Of a stretch of DNA of 12,119 bases, positions 6,303 through 12,119 are shown piece after piece. The notes beneath the pieces are model-generated. The model made no database searches. It had not been told where the DNA came from and saw only the letters and a program-made list of their open reading frames with translations. The stretch is from Oceanospirillaceae bacterium (GTDB lineage Bacteria; Pseudomonadota; Gammaproteobacteria; Pseudomonadales; Balneatricaceae): positions 22,846 through 34,964 of the forward strand of contig DPHB01000019.1 in NCBI GenBank assembly GCA_003521845.1. Direction: 5' to 3'. The position numbers and the translations under genes are program-made. Within the stretch, counting starts at the first letter, position 1. The number at the start of each line of letters is the position of its first letter.

Positions 6303-8297
6303 TTATAGCAGTTCAGTAACCTGAGCAGCAACGTTATCGGCGGTAAAACCAAACATCTCAAACAACTGGCCAGCAGGAGCAGACTCACCAAAGGTGGTCA
6401 TGCCGACAATGCGGCCTTGCAAACCAACATACTTGTACCAGTAATCAGCGTGCGCTGCTTCAACCGCAACACGCGCCGTTACTGCAGCAGGTAATACGCT
6501 TTCTTGGTAAGCCGCATCTTGACGTTCAAAGGCTTCAGTACAAGGCATAGAAACCACACGAATAGCTTTACCCTGGGCACGCAAGCTAGCCGCCGCTTCT
6601 TGGGCAATACCAATTTCAGAACCGGTGGCAATAATAATGGCTTGTGGAGCAGCATCGCTGTCGGAAAGGACGTAACCACCCTTTGCCACATTGGCTACCT
6701 GCTCGGCACTACGATCTTGGTGCGGCAGATTTTGACGCGAGAAAATCAGCGCAGCTGGGCCATCGGTACGCTCTAAAGAAGATTTCCAAGCTACCGCGGA
6801 TTCAACCGTGTCACATGGGCGCCATGTATCTAGGTTTGGCGTCAAACGTAGATTAGGAATCTGTTCAATAGGCTGGTGAGTTGGGCCGTCTTCGCCCAAG
6901 CCGATAGAGTCGTGAGTGTAAACAAACAATACGCGCTGCTTCATCAAGGCGGCCATACGTACAGCATTACGGGCGTATTCCATAAATACTAGGAAGGTCG
7001 CGCCGTAAGGAATGAACCCACCGTGCAATGCGGCACCGTTCATGATGGCCGACATAGCAAATTCACGTACCCCGTAGAACACGTAGTTGCCGTTAGCATC
7101 GTCTTTGCTGACGCCCTTGGAACCAGACCACAAGGTCAAGTTGGAACCCGCAAGGTCAGCAGAGCCACCTAGCATTTCTGGCAACATAGGGCCAAACGCG
7201 TTAAGGGTGTTTTGGGACGCTTTACGAGAAGCAATAGTATTGCCGTCGGCTTGTAGTTGAGCAATATAAGCATCGGCATCCGCAGAGAAGTTTTCTGGTA
7301 GATCTCCGGCGATACGGCGTAGTAACTCAGCCGCCAATTCTGGATAGGCTTCGGCATAAGCAGCAAAGTCTTTATTCCAGATTTGTTCAGCATCGTAACC
7401 CGCATCACGGGCATCCCACTCTTCGCGAATATCAGCTGGGATATCAAATGGGCCGTAGCTCCAACCCAGCTGCTTGCGGGTCAAGGCAATTTCGTCGTCA
7501 CCAAGTGGAGCACCGTGGCAATCTTCCTTGCCTTCTTTGTTAGGTGAACCAAAACCGATGATGGTCTTGCAGCAAATCAACGTCGGTTGATCTGGGTTTG
7601 CCTTTGCCGCCTCGATAGCCGCAAAAATAGCATCCGCATCGTGACCGTCGATGGCAGGAATCACCTGCCAGCCGTAGCTTTCAAAACGCTTAGGTGTGTC
7701 GTCGGTAAACCAACCCTCTACTTCGCCATCGATAGAAATGCCGTTGTCATCATAGAAAGCGATCAACTTGCCAAGGCCCAGGGTACCGGCCAAGGAGCAA
7801 GCTTCGTGAGAAATACCTTCCATCAAACAGCCATCACCCAAGAAGGTGTAAGTGTTATGGTCGATAATTTCGTGACCGGCTTGGTTAAACTGTGCCGCCA
7901 AGGTTTTTTCTGCCAACGCCATACCAATAGCATTGGTGATACCTTGACCAAGGGGTCCGGTGGTGGTTTCTACGCCTGGGGCATAGCCGTATTCAGGATG
8001 ACCGGCTGTTTTAGAGTGCAACTGGCGAAAGTTCTTCAAGTCATCAATAGACAGGTCATAGCCGCTGAGGTGCAACAACGAGTAAATCAACATCGAGCCA
8101 TGGCCATTAGACAGCACAAAGCGATCGCGGTTAAGCCATTCTGGATTACTTGGATTGTGCTGTAAAAAATCGTTCCAAAGCACTTCGGCAATATCCGCCA
8201 TGCCCATAGGGGCACCGGGGTGGCCAGATTTGGCTTGTTGCACGGCATCCATACTCAGGGCTCGAATAGCATTGGCTAAATCGCGACGAGTGGGCAT
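6303..8297 (-). CDS. tkt: Transketolase
   Basis: Thiamine-diphosphate enzyme of 664 residues (E. coli TktA is 663) that moves two-carbon ketol units between sugar phosphates in the non-oxidative pentose phosphate or Calvin pathway. It shows SGHPGAPMGMAD with H26, a TPP motif beginning GDGCLMEGISHEA and ending in YDDNGISIDG, the GSADLAGSN and GVREFAMSA segments with the catalytic glutamate, and HDSIGLGEDGPTHQP. The C-terminal domain is complete. Its start is supported by AGGAGA (complement of 8304-8309) 6 nt upstream. It is the first gene of the tkt-gap-pgk-fba operon, divergent from metK, so transcription should begin in the 8298-8460 region. No anomalies. Confidence 0.98.
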   Translation of the reverse strand: MPTRRDLANAIRALSMDAVQQAKSGHPGAPMGMADIAEVLWNDFLQHNPSNPEWLNRDRFVLSNGHGSMLIYSLLHLSGYDLSIDDLKNFRQLHSKTAGHPEYGYAPGVETTTGPLGQGITNAIGMALAEKTLAAQFNQAGHEIIDHNTYTFLGDGCLMEGISHEACSLAGTLGLGKLIAFYDDNGISIDGEVEGWFTDDTPKRFESYGWQVIPAIDGHDADAIFAAIEAAKANPDQPTLICCKTIIGFGSPNKEGKEDCHGAPLGDDEIALTRKQLGWSYGPFDIPADIREEWDARDAGYDAEQIWNKDFAAYAEAYPELAAELLRRIAGDLPENFSADADAYIAQLQADGNTIASRKASQNTLNAFGPMLPEMLGGSADLAGSNLTLWSGSKGVSKDDANGNYVFYGVREFAMSAIMNGAALHGGFIPYGATFLVFMEYARNAVRMAALMKQRVLFVYTHDSIGLGEDGPTHQPIEQIPNLRLTPNLDTWRPCDTVESAVAWKSSLERTDGPAALIFSRQNLPHQDRSAEQVANVAKGGYVLSDSDAAPQAIIIATGSEIGIAQEAAASLRAQGKAIRVVSMPCTEAFERQDAAYQESVLPAAVTARVAVEAAHADYWYKYVGLQGRIVGMTTFGESAPAGQLFEMFGFTADNVAAQVTELL

Positions 8298-8362
8298 ATG
8301 ATTTCTCCTGTTGGGAAAGTCAGTTAGGCCGGCTGTATCCGACCGTTAAAAAGCTGGCACAT

Positions 8363-8391
8363 ATTGTCTCGCACTAGGGCTTTTGGTACAA
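8363..8391 (-). promoter_or_regulatory. Candidate promoter for the tkt-gap-pgk-fba operon
   Basis: On the minus strand TTGTAC (complement of 8386-8391) is 17 nt from GACAAT (complement of 8363-8368), about 65 nt before the tkt start. The matches to sigma-70 consensus are moderate (3/6 and 4/6), so this is only the best candidate seen. No operator was recognised. Confidence 0.25.
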
Positions 8392-8461
8392 CAAATATGG
8401 GAAGTTTTACTATGTTTTTTTAACGCCGCGTAGCTAACCGAGACACTACTCGTAAATCTCG

Positions 8462-8521
8462 CCGTCATTGCGTACTTTTTCCCGTCATTGCGAACCTATT
8501 TCCGTCATTGCGAACGCAGTG
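8462..8521 (+). repeat. 20-bp tandem repeat, three units
   Basis: CCGTCATTGCG begins at exactly 8462, 8482 and 8502. Each 11-bp constant part is followed by 9 nt that differ between units. The third unit is the outer arm of the palindromic element itself. Confidence 0.9.
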
Positions 8522-8575
8522 AAGCAACCTCCACCCGGCAAAGTGGCAGTTGCACAAGATTGCTTCGGCTCCCTC

Positions 8576-8665
8576 GCAATGACAGAGGGACGTGTCCGTT
8601 GCAATGACAGAGGAATGCGCCCGTTGCAATGACAGCGGGATGCACCCGGCATAATGGCAGAGACC
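8576..8665 (+). repeat. 25-bp tandem repeat, about three and a half units
   Basis: GCAATGACAG begins at 8576, 8601 and 8626, with a degenerate copy (ATAATGGCAG) at 8651, all exactly 25 bp apart. The rest of the unit is also conserved: GGGA or GGAA, then GTG, GCG or GCA, then CCG. The unit as a whole was duplicated here, unlike the 20-bp array on the other side. Confidence 0.9.
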
Positions 8666-8707
8666 GTATTACCGACAAAAACCATAGCCACCAACCCCCA
8701 ACACAGG

Positions 8708-8713
8708 TATAAT
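8708..8713 (+). promoter_or_regulatory. Candidate -10 box for metK
   Basis: A perfect TATAAT 162 nt before the metK ATG. No good -35 hexamer lies 16-18 nt upstream, so it would need an activator or an atypical -35. If used, transcripts would begin near 8720 and carry a leader of about 155 nt. It lies just beyond the last repeat unit of block B. Confidence 0.45.
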
Positions 8714-8718
8714 GCGCG

Positions 8719-8759
8719 CCTTGGTTTTAACATACAAAACCATACGGCACTCGCCAAGG
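8719..8759 (+). promoter_or_regulatory. Structured segment of the metK leader
   Basis: GGTTTT (8723-8728) pairs with AAAACC (8736-8741) around a 7-nt loop, and CCTTGG (8719-8724) can pair with CCAAGG (8754-8759). The two stems share GG at 8723-8724, so they compete at their boundary. It was not recognised as a known SAM or SAH riboswitch. Any regulatory role is inference. Confidence 0.3.
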
Positions 8760-8875
8760 TTACCCTTGCAGGCACAACCCCTTTCAGCTTGCAACGCTCC
8801 TAGGCTGGTAATTAAGTCACTGCTGACGCTACGGACACAAGGTTCGGCGCAGTATTCAATTACGAGGCACGTTCC

Positions 8876-10045
8876 ATGAACGAATACACTCTATTTACAT
8901 CCGAATCCGTTTCCGAAGGTCACCCAGATAAAATTGCTGACCAAATTTCTGACGCTATTCTAGACGCCATGCTGGCGAAAGACCCTGAATCACGCGTTGC
9001 GGTAGAAACCCTAATCAAAACTGGCATCGTATTAGTCGCTGGCGAAGTACGCACCAACTCTTGGGTGGACATCGAAGACCTAGTACGCGAAGTGGTTAAG
9101 GAAATCGGTTACACCTCATCCGAAATGGGTTTTGACGGCGACTCTTGTGCCGTACTAAACGCTATCGGCAAGCAGTCCGCTGACATCGCCATGGGCGTTG
9201 ATGACGACGCTGACAGCGACAAAGAACAAGGCGCAGGCGACCAAGGTTTGATGTTTGGCTATGCCAGCAACGAAACCGAGTCCCTAATGCCGGCGCCCAT
9301 TCACTACGCTCACAAGCTAGTAGAACAGCAAGCCAAGGTGCGTAAAAATGGCGTTTTGCCATGGCTACGCCCAGACGCCAAGAGCCAGCTAACCTTCCGC
9401 TACGGCCCAGATGGCCGTCCAGCAGGCATTGATGCCGTGGTTCTTTCCACGCAGCACAGCCCAGAAATTGCCCTGGAACCGTTGCGCGAAGCCGTGATGA
9501 AACACATCATCGAGCCAGTACTGCCAGAAGCCTGGCTAAGCGAAAACACCAAGTACCACATCAACCCCACGGGTAACTTTGTCATTGGTGGCCCTGTAGG
9601 CGATTGCGGCCTAACGGGTCGTAAGATCATCGTTGATACCTACGGCGGCATGGCGCGTCACGGTGGCGGCGCCTTCTCTGGCAAAGACCCATCCAAGGTT
9701 GACCGTTCTGCCGCTTACGCTGGCCGTTACGTTGCCAAAAACATCGTTGCCGCAGGCCTAGCCGAGCGTTGTGAAATTCAGGTTTCCTACGCCATTGGCG
9801 TGTCTGAGCCAACGTCCATCAGCATCGATACCTTTGGTACTGGTGTGATTAGTGACCGCACTATTGAAGACCTAGTGCGTGCACACTTTGACCTGAAAGC
9901 TGGCGGCCTCGTAGCCATGTTGGATCTTAAGCGTCCAATTTACCGCGCTACCGCAGCTTATGGCCACTTTGGTCGCGACAACCCAGATTTCACTTGGGAA
10001 AAGACCGACAAGGCTGACGCCTTGCGAGCGGCTGCAGGTATCTAA
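8876..10045 (+). CDS. metK: S-adenosylmethionine synthase
   Basis: Cytoplasmic enzyme making S-adenosylmethionine from methionine and ATP, with release of phosphate and diphosphate. Its 389 residues are close to the E. coli length (384). It shows SEGHPDKIADQISDAILD with H16 and D18, the substrate-loop segment GAGDQGLMFGYA (119-130), NPTGNFVIGGPVGD, and the phosphate-binding GGGAFSGKDPSKVDRSAAY beginning at G263. The start has GAGG (8864-8867) 8 nt upstream. It is divergent from tkt and is followed after 2 nt by rsmE, so its product's supply is linked genetically to a SAM-dependent methyltransferase. No MetJ-type box was seen upstream. Intact. Confidence 0.98.
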   Translation: MNEYTLFTSESVSEGHPDKIADQISDAILDAMLAKDPESRVAVETLIKTGIVLVAGEVRTNSWVDIEDLVREVVKEIGYTSSEMGFDGDSCAVLNAIGKQSADIAMGVDDDADSDKEQGAGDQGLMFGYASNETESLMPAPIHYAHKLVEQQAKVRKNGVLPWLRPDAKSQLTFRYGPDGRPAGIDAVVLSTQHSPEIALEPLREAVMKHIIEPVLPEAWLSENTKYHINPTGNFVIGGPVGDCGLTGRKIIVDTYGGMARHGGGAFSGKDPSKVDRSAAYAGRYVAKNIVAAGLAERCEIQVSYAIGVSEPTSISIDTFGTGVISDRTIEDLVRAHFDLKAGGLVAMLDLKRPIYRATAAYGHFGRDNPDFTWEKTDKADALRAAAGI

Positions 10046-10047
10046 AC

Positions 10048-10773
10048 TTGCGTACGGTTCGCCTCTACGTCAACTGCCCCCTGGAGGCAAGTTCCGCACT
10101 GGAACTGCCACCAGAGGCCAGTCATTACGTAGGCAAAGTACTGCGCGCCAAAGTTGGGCAGCACCTTTGCCTGTTTAATGGAGACGGCCAGGAATACCCT
10201 GGCACGGTTACCGAAGTGAACAAGAAGTCCGTCGTAGTCAGCCTCCAAGCGGCTAACAACGGGCAAACTCCCTCTCCTTTGCACACTCACCTTGGCCAGG
10301 TCATGTCCCGTGGCGACCGCATGGACTACGCCATTCAAAAAGCCACAGAAATGGGCGTCAACGCAATAACCCCACTATCAAGTGAACGTTGCGAGGTAAA
10401 ACTAGACCCCAAACGCTTAGAAAAACGCCTGCACCACTGGCAACAAATCGCCATCAGTGCCTGCGAGCAAAGCGGCCGTAGTGATCTACCCACCATCCAT
10501 GCGCCGATGCCACTAAGCCAATGGTGTGACACGGTACAAGCACAGCAAAAACTCGTGCTGCACCCTCACAACAGCGTGCGCTTAACAGAACTTGCCACAC
10601 CGACTTCCTGCGCCCTGCTCATCGGCCCCGAAGGTGGCCTAACAGAAGCTGAGGTAGGCGCTGCCCAAGCCCAAAACTTCCAAGCCATGCTCATGGGCCC
10701 ACGCATCCTACGCACCGAAACAGCCCCCATAGCCAGCCTAGCGCTACTCCAGCACCTTTGGGGTGATTACTAA
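10048..10773 (+). CDS. rsmE: 16S rRNA m3U1498 methyltransferase
   Basis: SAM-dependent SPOUT-family enzyme that methylates N3 of U1498 in 16S rRNA within the 30S subunit; 241 residues, usual length. The N-terminal PUA-like RNA-binding part (about 1-70) is followed by the SPOUT domain with SRGDRMDYAIQKATEMGV, the SERCEVKL segment, AISACEQSGR, and the knot motifs IGPEGG (192-197) and GPRILRTETAP. The start is TTG at 10048, 2 nt after the metK stop. The family's typical N-terminus (MR..R.Y) matches, and no ATG fits. GCAGG (10034-10038), inside the end of metK, is the only ribosome-site candidate, so translation is probably coupled to metK. In E. coli rsmE also precedes gshB. Confidence 0.95.
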   Translation: MRTVRLYVNCPLEASSALELPPEASHYVGKVLRAKVGQHLCLFNGDGQEYPGTVTEVNKKSVVVSLQAANNGQTPSPLHTHLGQVMSRGDRMDYAIQKATEMGVNAITPLSSERCEVKLDPKRLEKRLHHWQQIAISACEQSGRSDLPTIHAPMPLSQWCDTVQAQQKLVLHPHNSVRLTELATPTSCALLIGPEGGLTEAEVGAAQAQNFQAMLMGPRILRTETAPIASLALLQHLWGDY

Positions 10774-10794
10774 GCTGACCTGCGCGGCCTGCCC

Positions 10795-10868
10795 GGTCAT
10801 TGCGAGCGCAGCGAAGCAACCTCTACCAGCTCACTGCAATCCTGCTAGAGATTGCCACGTCGCTACGA
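10795..10868. repeat. Intergenic repeat block C between rsmE and gshB
   Basis: A single copy of the element with one complete end. GTCATTGCGAGCGCAGCGAA begins at 10796 and continues into GCAACCTCTACCAGC. The other end (GCTAGAGATTGCCACGTCGC, 10844-10863) lacks the outer GCAATGAC motif. CTCTAGCAGGATTGCA, found in block A at 2851-2866, is present here on the minus strand (10835-10850), so the two copies lie in opposite orientations. Unlike the other blocks, no tandem expansion is present. Confidence 0.8.
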
Positions 10869-10902
10869 CCCAACCTGTATAGCCCATCAACGAAAATCAC
10901 AC

Positions 10903-10932
10903 TTGATTTCCACCCCCAAACCCATATATAAA
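10903..10932 (+). promoter_or_regulatory. Candidate sigma-70 promoter for gshB
   Basis: TTGATT (10903-10908) is 16 nt from TATATA (10925-10930) and 18 nt from TATAAA (10927-10932). Transcription would begin around 10938, giving a leader of about 30 nt. The promoter lies just after repeat block C, so gshB need not depend on the metK-rsmE transcript. Confidence 0.5.
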
Positions 10933-10967
10933 CCAACAGACACAATCGACACACAAGAGAGATCAAA

Positions 10968-11936
10968 ATGACCATTCGCCTTGGCATCGTCATGGACCCT
11001 ATTGCTTCCATCAACTACAAAAAAGACAGCTCCCTAGCCATGCTATGGGCCGCCCAAGATAAAGGCTGGGATTTGTTTTACATGGAACCCCAACACCTCT
11101 ACGCCAACCAAGGCGTGGCCATGGGCAATATGGCGCCATTGCAAGTCCACCGTGATGCAACTGATTTCTACACCATGGGCGAATTTAGCGCCCAGCCACT
11201 AGGCGACCTTGATGTCATCCTAATGCGCAAAGACCCACCATTTGATAACGAATTTTTGTACGCTACGCATTTACTAGAAATGGCCGAACGTGCTGGCTCG
11301 CTAATCATCAACAAACCGCAAAGCCTACGTGACTGTAACGAAAAGCTATTTGCCTTGCAGTTCCCCCAATGCTGCCCAGAGGTATTGGTGTCCCGTGATC
11401 CTGCAATCCTTAAAGGTTTCCACACCCAGCATGGCGATGTGATCTTTAAGCCTCTGGATGGCATGGGTGGCGCCTCTATCTTCCGCGTGAAGCCAGACGA
11501 CTCCAACCTTAATGTGATTCTGGAAACTCTAACGGAATTTGGCCAACAACAAATCATGGCCCAACGCTTCTTGCCCGAAATCAAAGACGGCGATAAGCGC
11601 ATTTTAATGATTAATGGCGAACCCGCCACTGATCACTGCCTCGCGCGCATCCCTTCTTCTGGTGAAACCCGCGGCAATTTGGCTGCCGGCGGCTCGGGTG
11701 TAGCCCGCGAGCTAAGCGCACGCGACCGCTGGATCTGCGCCCAAGTAGGCCCTACGTTGCGCGAAAAAAACCTGCACTTTGTGGGCCTCGACGTGATTGG
11801 CGACCACCTGACGGAAATCAACGTTACCAGCCCTACCTGTATTCGTGAAATAGACGACCAAACCGGTTCCGATATTGCCGGCAAGCTCATGTCGCATATT
11901 CAGACAATTTTGGCCGACGCCGGCAAGACCGCCTAA
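10968..11936 (+). CDS. gshB: Glutathione synthetase
   Basis: ATP-grasp ligase that joins gamma-glutamylcysteine and glycine to give glutathione in the cytoplasm; 322 residues, usual length. The N-terminal domain begins RLGIVMDPIASINYKKDSS, and RKDPPFDNE and INKPQSLRDCNEKLF follow. The ATP-grasp domain shows VIFKPLDGMGGASIF, the flexible-loop region IPSSGETRGNLAAGGSG, FVGLDVIGD, and the closing EINVTSPTCIREI. In the loop the usual GGRG reads GGSG, with S243 where E. coli has arginine; all other expected motifs are intact. AGAGAGA (10956-10962) precedes the ATG by 5 nt. It follows rsmE as in E. coli, but separated here by 194 bp with a repeat and a candidate promoter. Confidence 0.97.
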   Translation: MTIRLGIVMDPIASINYKKDSSLAMLWAAQDKGWDLFYMEPQHLYANQGVAMGNMAPLQVHRDATDFYTMGEFSAQPLGDLDVILMRKDPPFDNEFLYATHLLEMAERAGSLIINKPQSLRDCNEKLFALQFPQCCPEVLVSRDPAILKGFHTQHGDVIFKPLDGMGGASIFRVKPDDSNLNVILETLTEFGQQQIMAQRFLPEIKDGDKRILMINGEPATDHCLARIPSSGETRGNLAAGGSGVARELSARDRWICAQVGPTLREKNLHFVGLDVIGDHLTEINVTSPTCIREIDDQTGSDIAGKLMSHIQTILADAGKTA

Positions 11937-11942
11937 CCAGAG

Positions 11943-12112
11943 AATATGGTAAACTGAACTTAACATCATCATTGCCAGACTGAACTTTACACTACGTCAT
12001 TGCGAGACTGAACTTTACACTTCGTCATTGCGAGGCCCGAAGGGCCGTGGCAATCTCTATCAGACGAAGCGCAGTGTTAGAGAGATTGCTTCGCTGCGCT
12101 CGCAATGACGAA
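11943..12112. repeat. Intergenic repeat block D downstream of gshB
   Basis: The region after gshB, to the window edge, holds no gene. The element has perfect 14-bp ends: TTCGTCATTGCGAG (12021-12034) and CTCGCAATGACGAA (12099-12112). An inner perfect pair, GCAATCTCT (12050-12058) and AGAGATTGC (12081-12089), lies between them. The left arm holds GGCCCGAAGGGCC, a small hairpin; the right arm holds GCTTCGCTGCGC. The left end motif is reiterated outward in 28-bp units. This is the best-preserved copy in the window and could fold as a cruciform or as an RNA hairpin at the end of the gshB transcript. Confidence 0.85.
11971..12026 (+). repeat. 28-bp tandem repeat, two units plus a degenerate one
   Basis: Units at 11971-11998 and 11999-12026 differ at two positions. 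Both contain GACTGAACTTTACACT and end CGTC, and a third ATTGCGAG follows at 12027 as the element's own arm. A degenerate copy (AACTGAACTTAACATCATC) lies immediately upstream, at 11952-11970. Confidence 0.85.
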
Positions 12113-12119
12113 AGTACGC

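Larger units (their letters stand above)
8462..8665. repeat. Intergenic repeat block B: palindromic element with both ends expanded
   Basis: The core is an imperfect inverted repeat whose left arm starts CCGTCATTGCG (8502) and includes GAAGCAACCTC, and whose right arm contains GATTGCTTCGG and ends CGCAATGACAG (8585). Outside the core, the left end motif recurs at 8462 and 8482, and the right end motif recurs at 8601, 8626 and (degenerate) 8651. Every outward copy keeps the orientation of its own arm, so the whole block is a nested palindrome. There is no open frame and no transposase. Confidence 0.85.
8298..8875. other. Divergent tkt/metK intergenic region
   Basis: This 578-bp stretch has no supported gene. 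From left to right it holds the tkt leader and candidate promoter (8298-8460), repeat block B (8462-8665), and a metK TATAAT box (8708-8713) with its leader. The open frame that can be read on the minus strand through 8485-8775 is made of repeat sequence and is not considered coding. Confidence 0.7.

Noticed and set aside
7587..8165. Open frame of 192 codons on the + strand opposite tkt
   Set aside because: It lies wholly inside the highly conserved transketolase gene, has no ribosome site and shows no recognisable domain. It is a shadow of the real frame.
8462..8665. Regularly spaced direct repeats resembling a CRISPR array
   Set aside because: The constant part is only 10-11 bp and spacers are 9-15 nt. 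The two sides point in opposite directions with different periods, and there are no cas genes nearby.
8485..8775. Minus-strand 96-codon open frame in the tkt/metK gap
   Set aside because: It spans repeat block B and the metK TATAAT box, has no ribosome site and reads as translated repeat.
8859..8870. ATTACGAGGCAC at the metK ribosome site, identical to 2787-2798 in repeat block A
   Set aside because: A 12-nt match between two places is expected by chance several times in 12 kb when both strands are considered. There is no matching flank beyond a few bases.
8714..8875. Known SAM or SAH riboswitch, or MetJ operator, before metK
   Set aside because: No recognisable conserved core or AGACGTCT-type box was found by eye. 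Only simple stems can be supported.
2752..12112. Insertion sequence or integrated mobile island
   Set aside because: The repeats have no transposase and the surrounding genes are in conserved gammaproteobacterial order. Nothing else suggests recent acquisition of the region.

Overview
The window looks like a chromosomal segment of a free-living or host-associated gammaproteobacterium of roughly balanced base composition. The evidence is the gene order tkt-gap-pgk-fba facing away from metK, followed by rsmE and gshB, and close family resemblance of these proteins to Enterobacteriaceae/Pseudomonas-type enzymes. The genus cannot be named from the sequence alone. No tRNA, rRNA, transposase or CRISPR array was seen.

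Left part (1-2751, + strand): a partner-switching signalling operon. It encodes a STAS anti-anti-sigma-type protein (23-325), then a response regulator fused to a PP2C/SpoIIE-type phosphatase (349-1647), then a GHKL (HATPase) anti-sigma/kinase-type domain joined to an Hpt domain (1666-2751). The layout is like the Pseudomonas HsbA/HsbR system, but two things stand out. The STAS gene has no ATG/GTG/TTG start where one is expected: a well-placed Shine-Dalgarno sits before an ATC codon. The phosphatase and HATPase are in one reading frame, separated only by a single amber codon that falls inside the HATPase domain. The operon is either carrying two point lesions or using two unusual translation events.

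Centre (2981-8297, - strand): transcription order tkt, gap, pgk, fba, with short gaps (20, 46 and 10 nt) and good ribosome sites for most. These are intact central-carbon enzymes linking the non-oxidative pentose phosphate pathway with the lower part of glycolysis, gluconeogenesis or the Calvin cycle.

Right part (8298-11936, + strand): a 578-bp divergent intergenic region with a TATAAT box and a leader of about 155 nt before metK. metK is followed 2 nt later by rsmE, which starts with TTG. gshB comes after a further intergenic region and has its own candidate promoter. MetK makes S-adenosylmethionine, RsmE uses it to methylate 16S rRNA, and GshB completes glutathione.

All four intergenic regions longer than 150 bp (2752-2980, 8298-8875, 10774-10967, 11937-12119) contain copies of one short palindromic element with GTCATTGCGAG-type ends. 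In three of them the end motif is reiterated in tandem with a period specific to that locus (22 bp; 20 and 25 bp; 28 bp). This arm-expansion pattern and the doubly damaged or recoded partner-switching operon are the two most unusual things in the window.
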